Below are positions 16,688-25,400 of a DNA stretch of 48,370 nt, piece after piece. Where the stretch lies: assembly GCA_900472785.1 (NCBI GenBank), contig UCJH01000090.1, positions 10,972 to 59,341 of the forward strand, read 5' to 3'. Source of the stretch: Hyphomicrobiales bacterium. Its GTDB lineage: Bacteria > Pseudomonadota > Alphaproteobacteria > Rhizobiales > Rhizobiaceae. The translations under genes were made by a program, and so were the position numbers. The notes beneath the pieces are model-generated. The model worked only from the letters and a program-made list of their open reading frames with translations, ran no database searches and was not told where the DNA came from. Numbering within the stretch: the stretch's first letter is position 1; every line of letters begins with the position of its first letter.

Positions 16688-18220
16688 TTATTCGATATCG
16701 AACGATACGCCCTGTGCCAGCGGCAGGGCCTTCGAATAGTTGATCGTGTTGGTGGCGCGGCGCATGTAGGCGCGCCATGCGTCCGAGCCGGATTCGCGGC
16801 CGCCGCCGGTTTCCTTTTCGCCGCCGAACGCGCCGCCGATTTCAGCGCCTGATGTGCCGATGTTGACGTTGGCGATGCCGCAATCCGAACCGTCAGGCGA
16901 AAGGAAACGCTCGGCTTCCTGCAGGTCGAGCGTAAAGATCGACGAGGACAGGCCGGCACCAACCGCATTGTGATCGGCAACGGCGGCATCAAAATCGCTG
17001 TACTTCATGACATAGAGGATCGGCGCGAAGGTTTCTTCGGTCACCGGACCGTCCTGCTTCGGCATTTCGACCAAGGCCGGCTTCACATAATAGCTGTTGG
17101 CATGGCCGAGATCGACGCGTTCGCCGCCGGTGATCGAGCCGCCATGGGCTTTCGCTTCGGACAGCGCCTTCTGCATATTGTCGAAAGCCGGCTTGTCGAC
17201 CAGCGGGCCGACGAGGGCGGTGGATTCCAGCGGGTTGCCGACGGAAACGCTCGAATAGGCCTTCTTCAGGCGCGGAACGAGCTGGTCGTAGACGCTTTCA
17301 TGGACGAACAGGCGGCGCAGCGTCGTGCAACGCTGGCCGGCCGTGCCCATTGCACCGAAGGCGATGGCGCGGAGCGCCATGTCGAGATCGGCCGACGGGC
17401 AGACGATGCCGCCATTGTTGCCGCCGAGTTCGAGGATGGCGCGGGCAAAGCGCTTGGCAAGGCGCGGACCGACATCGCGGCCCATGCGGGTGGAGCCGGT
17501 GGCCGAAACCAGCGGAACCTTCGGGTGATCGACCATGACTTCGCCGATGGTGCGGTCGCCGATCAGGACCTGCGTCAAGCCTTCCGGTGCGTCGCCGAAG
17601 CGCGCAATGGCGCGATCAAGGATAGCCTGCGATGCAAGCGCGGTGAGCGGGGTCTTTTCCGACGGCTTCCAGACGACGGCATTGCCACAGACGAGTGCGA
17701 GCGCCGAGTTCCAGGCCCAGACGGCAACCGGGAAGTTGAAGGCGGAGATGACGCCGATGACGCCAAGCGGATGCCAGGTTTCCATCATGCGGTGGCCGGG
17801 ACGTTCGGTCGCAATGGTCAAGCCGTAGAGCTGGCGGGAGAGACCGACGGCGAAATCGCAAATGTCGATCATTTCCTGGACTTCGCCGAGGCCTTCCGAG
17901 GTGATCTTGCCCGCTTCGATCGAAACCAGACGGCCGAGGTCCGCCTTGCTGGCGCGCAGTTCCTCGCCGAGCAGGCGGATCAGTTCGCCGCGCTTCGGCG
18001 CCGGAACCAAGCGCCAGGCGCGAAACGCTGCGTCGGCCTTTTCGATCTTTCTGGCAGCTTCAGCGGCCGAAACCGTCTTCAGGCTGGCGATCTGCTCGCC
18101 TGTGACCGGCGAGAAGGAGGCCATGTCGCCGCCTGTGTAGAGATCCTTGGAGACGCCGAGCTTCTCCAGAAGGGCGGCGGTTTCCTGAACGACATTCACC
18201 GTCTTCGTTGCAATGTTCAT
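16688..18220 (-). CDS. amaB: L-2-aminoadipate-6-semialdehyde dehydrogenase (ALDH7/antiquitin type)
   Basis: A 510-residue NAD-dependent aldehyde dehydrogenase. Catalytic residues are Asn162 (ISAFNFPVAVW), Glu264 (ILELGGNN) and Cys298 (GTAGQRCTTLRRL). The GQRCTTLRRLFVHES context and the TGGDMASFSPVTGE start are typical of the ALDH7 (antiquitin/AmaB) branch, which oxidises 2-aminoadipate semialdehyde to 2-aminoadipate in lysine catabolism. The start is ATG 18220, with GGGAG 11 bases upstream; the in-frame TTG at 18229 is too close to that site. It is third in the operon after hglS and the D-2-hydroxyglutarate dehydrogenase. A general betaine-aldehyde-type function is less likely given the motif and neighbours. 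Confidence 0.9.
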   Translation of the reverse strand: MNIATKTVNVVQETAALLEKLGVSKDLYTGGDMASFSPVTGEQIASLKTVSAAEAARKIEKADAAFRAWRLVPAPKRGELIRLLGEELRASKADLGRLVSIEAGKITSEGLGEVQEMIDICDFAVGLSRQLYGLTIATERPGHRMMETWHPLGVIGVISAFNFPVAVWAWNSALALVCGNAVVWKPSEKTPLTALASQAILDRAIARFGDAPEGLTQVLIGDRTIGEVMVDHPKVPLVSATGSTRMGRDVGPRLAKRFARAILELGGNNGGIVCPSADLDMALRAIAFGAMGTAGQRCTTLRRLFVHESVYDQLVPRLKKAYSSVSVGNPLESTALVGPLVDKPAFDNMQKALSEAKAHGGSITGGERVDLGHANSYYVKPALVEMPKQDGPVTEETFAPILYVMKYSDFDAAVADHNAVGAGLSSSIFTLDLQEAERFLSPDGSDCGIANVNIGTSGAEIGGAFGGEKETGGGRESGSDAWRAYMRRATNTINYSKALPLAQGVSFDIE

Positions 18221-18250
18221 GATGAGCAAACTCCCGTTTTGTCTGAAGGA

Positions 18251-19672
18251 CTATCCGAAGCGTACCGCGCCGAGGGCTCCCGGCGAGGTGATGGCCTTGA
18301 GGCCTTGGGCCAAGTCCTTGATCTTCTGTTGCGTATAGAGGTCGTAATAGGCCTGGTTTTTCCGGCCGATGGCGTGTTCGGCACTGAAGCTGCCGTTGAA
18401 ATCCTGGACAGCGACGGCAAATACCCAGTCGCGCAGCCGCTGTTCGAAAGCCGTGTCCGATGCCGAGGCGCTGTCCTTTGGTACCACCAGATTGAAATGC
18501 ACGCCGCCATCGCCGATATGGCCGAAATCGCAGATGGTCACGTCCGGAAAAGCCTTTGGCATATCGGCCTTCATCCGATCGCAGAAGGCCATGATATCAC
18601 CCCTGCGGAAGGAAAGATCAAACGCGATCAGTTTTCCGGAATGCTTCACGCCTTCCGAAAGGGCATGGCGCAAGGCCCACATTTCATGGGCCGGGCCGAC
18701 GAAGGCATCGGAAAGTGGCGCTACTTCGGTTTCCCAGATTTCGGCGAGAACCGTTTCCAGCACCGCATCGAGCGACTGCTCGCCCTCGCGCGACGCCCAG
18801 GTGCGGGAAATCTCGGCGAGGATCACATAGTCAGGCACGTTGCCGCCCTGAAAAGGGTTCTTCAACGAAGGCACATGATCGAGCGCCGCCGTAACCGAAT
18901 TTTTCGAGATGCCCTCAAAGGCGGAGAGGTAGGCGCCGAGCCTGTCTTCCATGGCCCGCAACAACGGCATCACATGGGCGCCGCTCGTCGGAACCAGATA
19001 GGCGGTCGCCACCTGCTTCGGCAGGGCTTCCAGATTCAGCACGCATTCGGTGATGATGCCGAAGGCGCCGGATGTGCCGATGAAGGCGTGTTTCCAGTCG
19101 ATGCCGGTGTTGTTCTTGCGCAGGTCCGAAGTCAAGTCGAGGATCGTGCCCTCATCGTCAGCCAGGACCACCTTGATGCCGAGCGCATTGCGGCGCACGT
19201 CGCCATATTTCAGGAAGCGCGAGCCGCCGGTGTTGGTCGCCAGCATGCCGCCAAGGCGCGGGTCGGCACCGAGATCGATAGGGAAGAACAGGCCATGTTT
19301 TTCGAGCTTCTGGTTGACGTCCGACAGCCGGAAACCGGCGTCGGCATGCAGCGAGCGGTTGTCGAGATCGAGATCGAAACGCCGGGTCATGCGATCGAGG
19401 CTGATAACCGCCTGCGCGCCGGTCAAATCCGGGGTCGAGCCGGAAACGAGGCCGGTATTGCCGGACTGTGGAATGAGGGCGATGCCGTTTTTTACGCAAT
19501 AGGCAACGGCCGCCGATACCTCTTCGGTGGTCTGCGGACGCAGGACAATGGCTGCACTGCCTTCATCATAGCGTGCGCCGGTCTGGTAGGCAGCCATGTC
19601 CGCGCCCTCGGTGACAATACCCTTGTCTCCGAGGATGGCGGTCAGCGCTGCGATATGCTCTTTCTCGATCAT
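18251..19672 (-). CDS. FAD-linked D-2-hydroxyglutarate dehydrogenase
   Basis: A 473-residue flavoenzyme of the GlcD/D2HGDH family. The N-terminal FAD-binding (PCMH) domain shows IPQSGNTGLVSGS at about residues 67-79 and LGGMLATNTGGSRFLKYGD. The C-terminal cap has the metal and substrate motifs CDFGHIGDGGVHFN and FSAEHAIGRKN. Family members oxidise D-lactate, glycolate or D-2-hydroxyglutarate; D-2-hydroxyglutarate is chosen because HglS, which makes exactly that product, is encoded 10 bases upstream. It yields 2-oxoglutarate and passes electrons to an electron-transfer flavoprotein or quinone carrier. ATG 19672 has GGAG 3 bases upstream. Confidence 0.88.
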   Translation of the reverse strand: MIEKEHIAALTAILGDKGIVTEGADMAAYQTGARYDEGSAAIVLRPQTTEEVSAAVAYCVKNGIALIPQSGNTGLVSGSTPDLTGAQAVISLDRMTRRFDLDLDNRSLHADAGFRLSDVNQKLEKHGLFFPIDLGADPRLGGMLATNTGGSRFLKYGDVRRNALGIKVVLADDEGTILDLTSDLRKNNTGIDWKHAFIGTSGAFGIITECVLNLEALPKQVATAYLVPTSGAHVMPLLRAMEDRLGAYLSAFEGISKNSVTAALDHVPSLKNPFQGGNVPDYVILAEISRTWASREGEQSLDAVLETVLAEIWETEVAPLSDAFVGPAHEMWALRHALSEGVKHSGKLIAFDLSFRRGDIMAFCDRMKADMPKAFPDVTICDFGHIGDGGVHFNLVVPKDSASASDTAFEQRLRDWVFAVAVQDFNGSFSAEHAIGRKNQAYYDLYTQQKIKDLAQGLKAITSPGALGAVRFG

Positions 19673-19682
19673 CGCTCCAGCT

Positions 19683-21083
19683 TTACTCCGCAGCCTCAGC
19701 GGAAGAAAGCATCTGCCTGACATCGGCGATCGAAGCCTGCTCGATCCCGGCATAGTGGTCGAATTCGTTCAGCACTTTCGCGCCGAGATCGCGCTCGAAA
19801 CGCTGCTGGTTTGGGCTCGCGACAAAATCCTGCGCGGCGTCGTCGCCGAGGTTGGACTGGAAGATGCCGGCGGCACTGACGGGGAGGAAGTCCTCGTAGA
19901 CGATCGGGTCGAACTGCACGAGGCCATCGGCGATCAGGCTGTCGACGCTCCGGGATGCATCGGCGGTCGCCTTGCGACCCTTGGGGGTCAGCGAATAGGC
20001 GAAATAGCCGAGGCCTTCGGCACGAATGCCGGCCCAGCTGTCCGGGAAAGGGATGAAGGCGTCGGACAGCGCCTTGTCATATTCCGCAGCGTTCGAACCG
20101 TCGGCGGCCGGGCGGATGATCTTGCGGGAAGCGTTGAGCAGGTCGTCATAGAGCGCACGGCCCTTCGGGGTCAGCGCAATGCCGCGCTGCTCGATCTCAC
20201 CAAAGCGCGCGGTGTGCGAGCCTTCCTTCCAACTGCCGTCTTCAGCCTGGAAAGAAACCGGCTCTTCAAGCGCCTTGAACGACGTCTGGCGCAGGAGGAT
20301 CGGGCATTTTCGGGTCGGCGGGCCTTCGATCGTTGCCTTCGGAGCGATGGCGTATTCAGGCATTTGCGCCTGCACGGCGTCGATGTCGAGCGTGCGCGGC
20401 GTCAGGTGGTTGATATGCGGTCCCTTGAAGGAGACGACATCGGCAATCAGCCGGTGCGCGTCATGCAGGCGGTGGTACATGTCCGGGCCGACATTGGCCT
20501 TGTCGTGCCAACGGAAAGTCTCCAGCGCTTCGGCAACGAAGCGCTCGGCATCGGTTTTGTCGAGCCCGCCTTGCCTTTCCGCCTTTTCCGTCAGCGCGAT
20601 GGTGCCGTCGGTGAAGATCCGGCGCTTCGACAGAATTTCTTCGGCTTCCGTGCGCAGTGCCTCGTCGGCGATCAGGTCGAGCCGCAGCAACGAGGTAAAG
20701 ACGCGAAACGGATTTTTCTTGAGAGCGGCATCGCCCACCGGGCGAAAGGCGGTCGAGTGCACCGGAACACCGGCGGTCGAAAGGTCGTAGTAGCCGACTG
20801 GAAACATGCCCATGACGGCGAAGACGCGGCGCATCATCGAAAGCTCATCCGGCATGCCCAAGCGGATCGCGCCGTGCCGTTCCTGCGAGATGCGTTCCAG
20901 CGAATCGGTGTCTTGTAGGCGCTCGCGCTGGGCCGGATCGGCGGCCAGCGTATCGGCATTGACCTTCGCCACCAGCGCCATCAGCGTGCCGTAGGCCGGC
21001 ACTTCGTCGCGGTACATCGTCGACATCGCGGCGGAAAAAGCGGAGCGGATATCATCGGCGGATACGAAACGGGCGTTTGTCAC
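19683..21083 (-). CDS. hglS: 2-oxoadipate dioxygenase/decarboxylase (D-2-hydroxyglutarate synthase), DUF1338 family
   Basis: A 466-residue DUF1338 (YdcJ-like) protein. HglS converts 2-oxoadipate plus O2 to D-2-hydroxyglutarate and CO2 using Fe(II). From the GTG at 21083, the residues I recall as key in the Pseudomonas putida enzyme fall at the same numbers: His70 and Arg74 (ERHGAIR), His226 (GPHINHL), Val402-Ser403 (LPVSAAG). The third metal ligand, Glu294 there, matches Glu296 here (FGEIEQRG), a two-residue shift. GTG 21083 has AAAGG upstream; the frame is open much further back, across the divergent LysR start, which rules out the longer form. It is first gene of the four-gene operon, 10 bases before the next gene. 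Automatic pipelines usually call it DUF1338 or VOC family. Confidence 0.93.
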   Translation of the reverse strand: MTNARFVSADDIRSAFSAAMSTMYRDEVPAYGTLMALVAKVNADTLAADPAQRERLQDTDSLERISQERHGAIRLGMPDELSMMRRVFAVMGMFPVGYYDLSTAGVPVHSTAFRPVGDAALKKNPFRVFTSLLRLDLIADEALRTEAEEILSKRRIFTDGTIALTEKAERQGGLDKTDAERFVAEALETFRWHDKANVGPDMYHRLHDAHRLIADVVSFKGPHINHLTPRTLDIDAVQAQMPEYAIAPKATIEGPPTRKCPILLRQTSFKALEEPVSFQAEDGSWKEGSHTARFGEIEQRGIALTPKGRALYDDLLNASRKIIRPAADGSNAAEYDKALSDAFIPFPDSWAGIRAEGLGYFAYSLTPKGRKATADASRSVDSLIADGLVQFDPIVYEDFLPVSAAGIFQSNLGDDAAQDFVASPNQQRFERDLGAKVLNEFDHYAGIEQASIADVRQMLSSAEAAE

Positions 21084-21157
21084 GATGTGGCCTTTCAAAA
21101 ACGAAGGGATAAAGGCTTGGTCATTCTCAATACGTATCATATATAGGCTGCATGCGC

Positions 21158-21172
21158 ATTGATTGCGACAAT
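21158..21172. promoter_or_regulatory. LysR-type binding site (T-N11-A) between hglS and the LysR gene
   Basis: ATTGATTGCGACAAT is an interrupted palindrome, ATTG-N7-CAAT, containing the T-N11-A core of LysR-type operators. It lies 27 bases upstream of the LysR start and about 75 bases upstream of the hglS start, where a divergent activator site is expected. Confidence 0.6.
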
Positions 21173-21198
21173 TCTGACTATGGTCATGCGAGGCGAGA

Positions 21199-22092
21199 AT
21201 GAAGTTGAGCAGGCGGCTGGTTCCGGATGTGACGACGCTGCAGGCGTTCGAATGTGCCGCGCGCCATGGCAGTTTCACGCAGGCGGCAACCGAGCTCAAT
21301 CTGACGCAAAGCGCCGTCAGTCGCCAGATCAAGGATCTGGAAATCCAGCTGGGCGTGCTTCTGTTCGAGCGTGTCCGCCAGCGGGTCATCCTCTCGGATG
21401 CAGGCCAGAAATTCCTGCCCGAAGTGCGACGTCTGCTTAATCAGTCGGAGGAGCTGATGGTCCGGGCCATGGCTTCCGCCCGTTCGGAATCGACCCTCTC
21501 GATCGCGTCGCTGCCGACCTTCGGCAGTCGCTGGCTGACGCCGCGGCTGCCGGACTTCCTGAAACAGCATCCGGGAACCGTCGTCAACATCGCCTCGCGC
21601 TCGCAGCCGTTCGATTTCGAGGAGCAGAATTTCGATCTCGCCATCCACTATGGCCAGCCGGTGTGGGCGCATGCGACCTGCAGCTATCTCTGCAGCGAAG
21701 TCATTATCCCCGTTGCAAGCCCGGCGCTGATCGCCTCCCTGCCGATGAAAGATCCGCAGGAGCTGGAGGCACGGCCCCTCCTGCATCTGGCGACACGGCC
21801 GAAAATGTGGGCGCAATGGTGCGAAGCCAACGGGCTCGACATCAAATCCGCCTATCGCGGCAATCGTTTCGATCAGTTCTCCATGGTCATCGAGGCAGCA
21901 GCGGCGGGCCTCGGCATAGCATTGGTACCGCGTTACCTGATCGAGCAGGAGCTGGCGCAGGACCGGTTGCGCGTCCTGTTCGACCGGCCGATGCAGACGG
22001 AAAACAGCTATTATCTGGTCGTGCCGGAGGGAAAGCTGGAGAACCCCGTCAGTCAGGCATTTCGCATCTGGATCACCGGACAGGTGGGGTGA
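21199..22092 (+). CDS. LysR-family transcriptional regulator, GcvA-like; probable regulator of the hglS operon
   Basis: A 297-residue LysR-type regulator. The N-terminal winged helix-turn-helix is at about residues 13-65 (LQAFECAARHGSFTQAATEL, then LTQSAVSRQIKDLE). The effector domain begins about residue 95 (LSIASLPTFGSRWLTPRLPDF), a pattern typical of the GcvA subgroup. It is divergent from hglS with a 115-base intergenic region holding a T-N11-A palindrome. That makes it the likely activator of the 2-aminoadipate operon and of itself; a lysine-derived metabolite such as 2-aminoadipate or 2-oxoadipate would be a sensible effector (inference). It ends 338 bases before ndvB. Confidence 0.9.
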   Translation: MKLSRRLVPDVTTLQAFECAARHGSFTQAATELNLTQSAVSRQIKDLEIQLGVLLFERVRQRVILSDAGQKFLPEVRRLLNQSEELMVRAMASARSESTLSIASLPTFGSRWLTPRLPDFLKQHPGTVVNIASRSQPFDFEEQNFDLAIHYGQPVWAHATCSYLCSEVIIPVASPALIASLPMKDPQELEARPLLHLATRPKMWAQWCEANGLDIKSAYRGNRFDQFSMVIEAAAAGLGIALVPRYLIEQELAQDRLRVLFDRPMQTENSYYLVVPEGKLENPVSQAFRIWITGQVG

Positions 22093-22430
22093 CGGGATCC
22101 GACATGGAAATATCCCCTCGGAACATTTCGCTGCGCGAGGCGTTCCGACCGGAGCCAAAAATCAAGTCGGACCCGTTTTGAACAAAATACGCTCCTATGT
22201 TCGCCCGGAATTCTTGCGTTGCCGGGCCGGTCCGTTCGATCGCATGGCAATTCGTTCGCGCGGTGCTTCGGTCTTCTTGCAAGCTGTCGGTACTACGGCT
22301 AGAAAATGCCACTTTCGTTCATCAGATCAGCCTGAAATCAAACCAAACGGCCGCTTTCACGATCACCGTCTCCCGCTTTCGTGCCGCGCCGCGGCTTCCT
22401 TCGGCGCCAGCATAAAGGGTGATCAAAATC
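22093..22430 (+). promoter_or_regulatory. Leader and promoter region of ndvB
   Basis: 338 bases without a convincing gene; the small frames here have no ribosome-binding site or recognisable protein. A plausible sigma-70 promoter is TTGCAA (22277-22282), a 17-base spacer, TAGAAA (22300-22305), leaving a leader of about 120 bases before the ndvB ATG. AAGGGTG just upstream of 22431 is the ribosome-binding site. I see no clear stem-loop terminator for the LysR gene. Confidence 0.4.
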
Positions 22431-25400
22431 ATGGCTGAGCAAAGTCTACGCAAGGGCCCCAAGCCCATCCGGCAAGCCGACACGAGCCGGACAACTCAAC
22501 ACCCGTTGGATCCAGAACCCGCACCCATGCCCCTTCACAACATGCCGTCCACGCCCCCGCGCGAGCCAGAATCGAAGCAGATCGACTATAACGATTCAAT
22601 CCGCTCGACCTATTTCACCATCGATGAGCTGCATGACAGCGGCGCAAAGCTGGCGCGCGAAGGGGTGTCGGCACTTCCGGGCTTTTTCCCGTTCGAATTC
22701 CGCGCGCGTCATCGCGAAAATGAAAACGAGATTTTCCGGGTCTACAAGATTACCGCGGCCGACGTCGAGGCCGGCGCATCCATCACCCCTGCTGCCGAAT
22801 GGCTGCTCGACAATCACTACCTGGTCGAGGAATCGATTCAGGAAGTGCGGCGCGATTTTCCGCGCAAATTCTATCGGCAGTTGCCGACGATCGAAGTCAA
22901 CGGCACGACGATTCCGCGCACGATGGCGCTGGCCTGGCTCTATGTCGCGCATACGCATTCGACGGTCTCGCGCGAAAGCCTGACGGCGATGGTCGCCGGC
23001 TTTCAAAACCACGAGACGCTGAAGATCGGCGAACTCTGGGCGCTGCCCTCGATCGTGCGCTTCGTCCTGATCGAGAATTTGCGCCGTATCGCCATCCGGG
23101 TCGACCGGTCACGCAGCATGCGGCAGAAGGCCAACGAAGTCGCAGACCAGATCATCCGGTTGAGCGAGGCCGACAAGGTTCGGGCGCTGCTCGCCGACGT
23201 CCAGCCGCTGTGCTCCGACAATACGTTCGTGGCGCAGCTCCTGTACCGCCTGCGCGACGGTTCGCAGACCTCCGGCGTCGTCATCACCTGGCTTGAATCC
23301 CAGCTTGAAAAGCGCGGCAGCGATGTCGAGGATGCTCTGGTTGCCGAGCAGAACCGGCTTTCATCAGGCAATGCGACGATGAGCAACATCATCCGCAGCC
23401 TGCGCGAAATCGACGACAACGACTGGGCCGTCTGGTTCGAAAGCGTCAGCAAGATCGATGCGGCGCTGCGCGACGGCTCGGACTATGCCTCGCTCGATTT
23501 CGGCTCGCGCAACAAGTACCGGAACACCATCGAAAAGCTGGCGAGACGCTCGGGACATTCGGAGCTCGAAGTCACCCAGATCGCCCTTGCCATGGTCAAG
23601 GAGCCTCCGGAGCCGGACGCGGGCAACATTGCCACGCACGAGCCGAACGTCGGCGGTTTCCTCGTCGGCAGGCAGCGCCGAATCCTCGAGGAAAAGATCG
23701 GTTACCGCCCGTCGATCGTTCAATCGATCGTCCGTGCAAGCCGCAAGCTCGATTGGCTGGCGATTGCTGGCCCGAATATCATCCTGACGATCCTCGCCAT
23801 GATCGCCGTCTATATATTTGTCAGCCCGATGGACATACCGAACGGTGCCAAGCTGATCATGCTTCTCCTGTTCGCGCTGCCGGCTTCGGAAGGGGCGGCG
23901 GGGCTGTTCAATACGCTCGTCACCCTCTTCGTCACGCCGTCGCGACTTGTCGGCTACGAATTCCTCGAGGGTATTCCGCAGGATGCGCGCACACTTGTCG
24001 TCGTGCCCTGCCTGATTTCCAAGCGCGATCACGTCGACGAACTCGTCCGCAATCTGGAGGTTCACTACCTCGCCAATCCGCGTGGCGAAATCTCTTTCGC
24101 GCTGCTCAGCGATTGGGCCGACAGCAAGTTCGAGGAAACGGCGACCGATCTCGACGTGCTCGACTATGCAAAGCGCGAGATCGAGACGCTGTCCGCGCGT
24201 TATGCCCATGACGGCCGGACGCGCTTCTATCTCCTGCATCGCCGCCGCCTCTACAATGAGGCAGAAGGCGCCTGGATGGGCTGGGAGCGCAAACGCGGCA
24301 AGCTGCACGAGCTCAATCTGCTTCTGCGCGGCGACCGCGATACGAGCTATCTGCCGGGTGCCGATACCGTGCCGGAAAACGTGCAATATGTGATGACGCT
24401 CGATTCCGACACGCGCCTGATGCGCGATGCGGTGACCAAGCTCGTCGGCAAGCTCTATCACCCGATCAATCGTCCGGTCGTCGATCCGGAAACGCAGAAG
24501 GTCACGGCCGGCTATGGCATTCTGCAGCCGCGGGTGACGCCATCGCTGACCACCGGCAGCGACGCCTCCGCTTTCCAGCGCATCTTTTCCATCAATCGCG
24601 GCATCGACCCTTATGTCTTCACCGTCTCGGACGTCTACCAGGACATTGCCGGCGAGGGCACGTTCACCGGCAAGGGCCTCTATCATGTCGATGCCTTCGA
24701 AGCGACGCTGAAGGGCAAGATCGAGGAGAATGCGGTTCTCAGCCACGACCTTCTCGAAGGGTCCATGGCGCGTTGCGCGCTGGTCACCGATGTCGAACTC
24801 GTCGAGGATTTTCCGATCCGCTACGAAGTCGAGATGTCGCGTCAGCATCGCTGGGCGCGCGGCGACTGGCAGCTGCTGCCCTACATGTTCAATCTCGCCA
24901 ATGGCGTGTCGATGCTCGGCCGTTGGAAGATGTACGACAATCTGCGCCGTTCGCTGATCCCGGCAGCCTGGCTCATCGCCTCGGTGATGGGCTGGTACTA
25001 CATGGAGCCGATGCAGGCGCTGATCTGGCAGGCGGTTTTGATCTTCAGCCTGTTCGTCGCCCCCACCCTGTCTCTGATCTCGGGCCTGATGCCGCGCCGC
25101 AACGATATCGTCGCGCGTGCTCATCTGCATGCCGTTCTCTCGGAAATACAGGCGTCGAACGCGCAGGTCGCGCTACGCATCGTCTTCATCGCCCATTCGG
25201 CGGCGATGATGCTGGATGCGATCGTACGCTCGATCTACCGCACCTTCGTCAGCGGCAAGCTGATGCTGGAATGGCGCACCGCTGCCCAGGTGCAGAGCTC
25301 CGCAGGCGGTACGATCCTCGATTACTACCGGTCCATGTGGATCGCGCCGGTGTTGGCCATCGTCTCGCTGGCGCTTGCCGCGGTTTCCGAAACCGGCCTG

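Noticed and set aside
16970-19720. A 916-residue open frame on the plus strand, antisense to the ALDH7 and D-2-hydroxyglutarate dehydrogenase genes
   Set aside because: The opposite strand encodes two full, motif-complete enzymes across the same bases. The antisense product has no recognisable domain and spans the junction between two real genes. Long antisense frames are common in GC-rich alphaproteobacterial DNA.
22093-22430. Small frames between the LysR gene and ndvB as possible peptides
   Set aside because: No ribosome-binding site, no signal or domain, and overlapping frames of similar quality on both strands.
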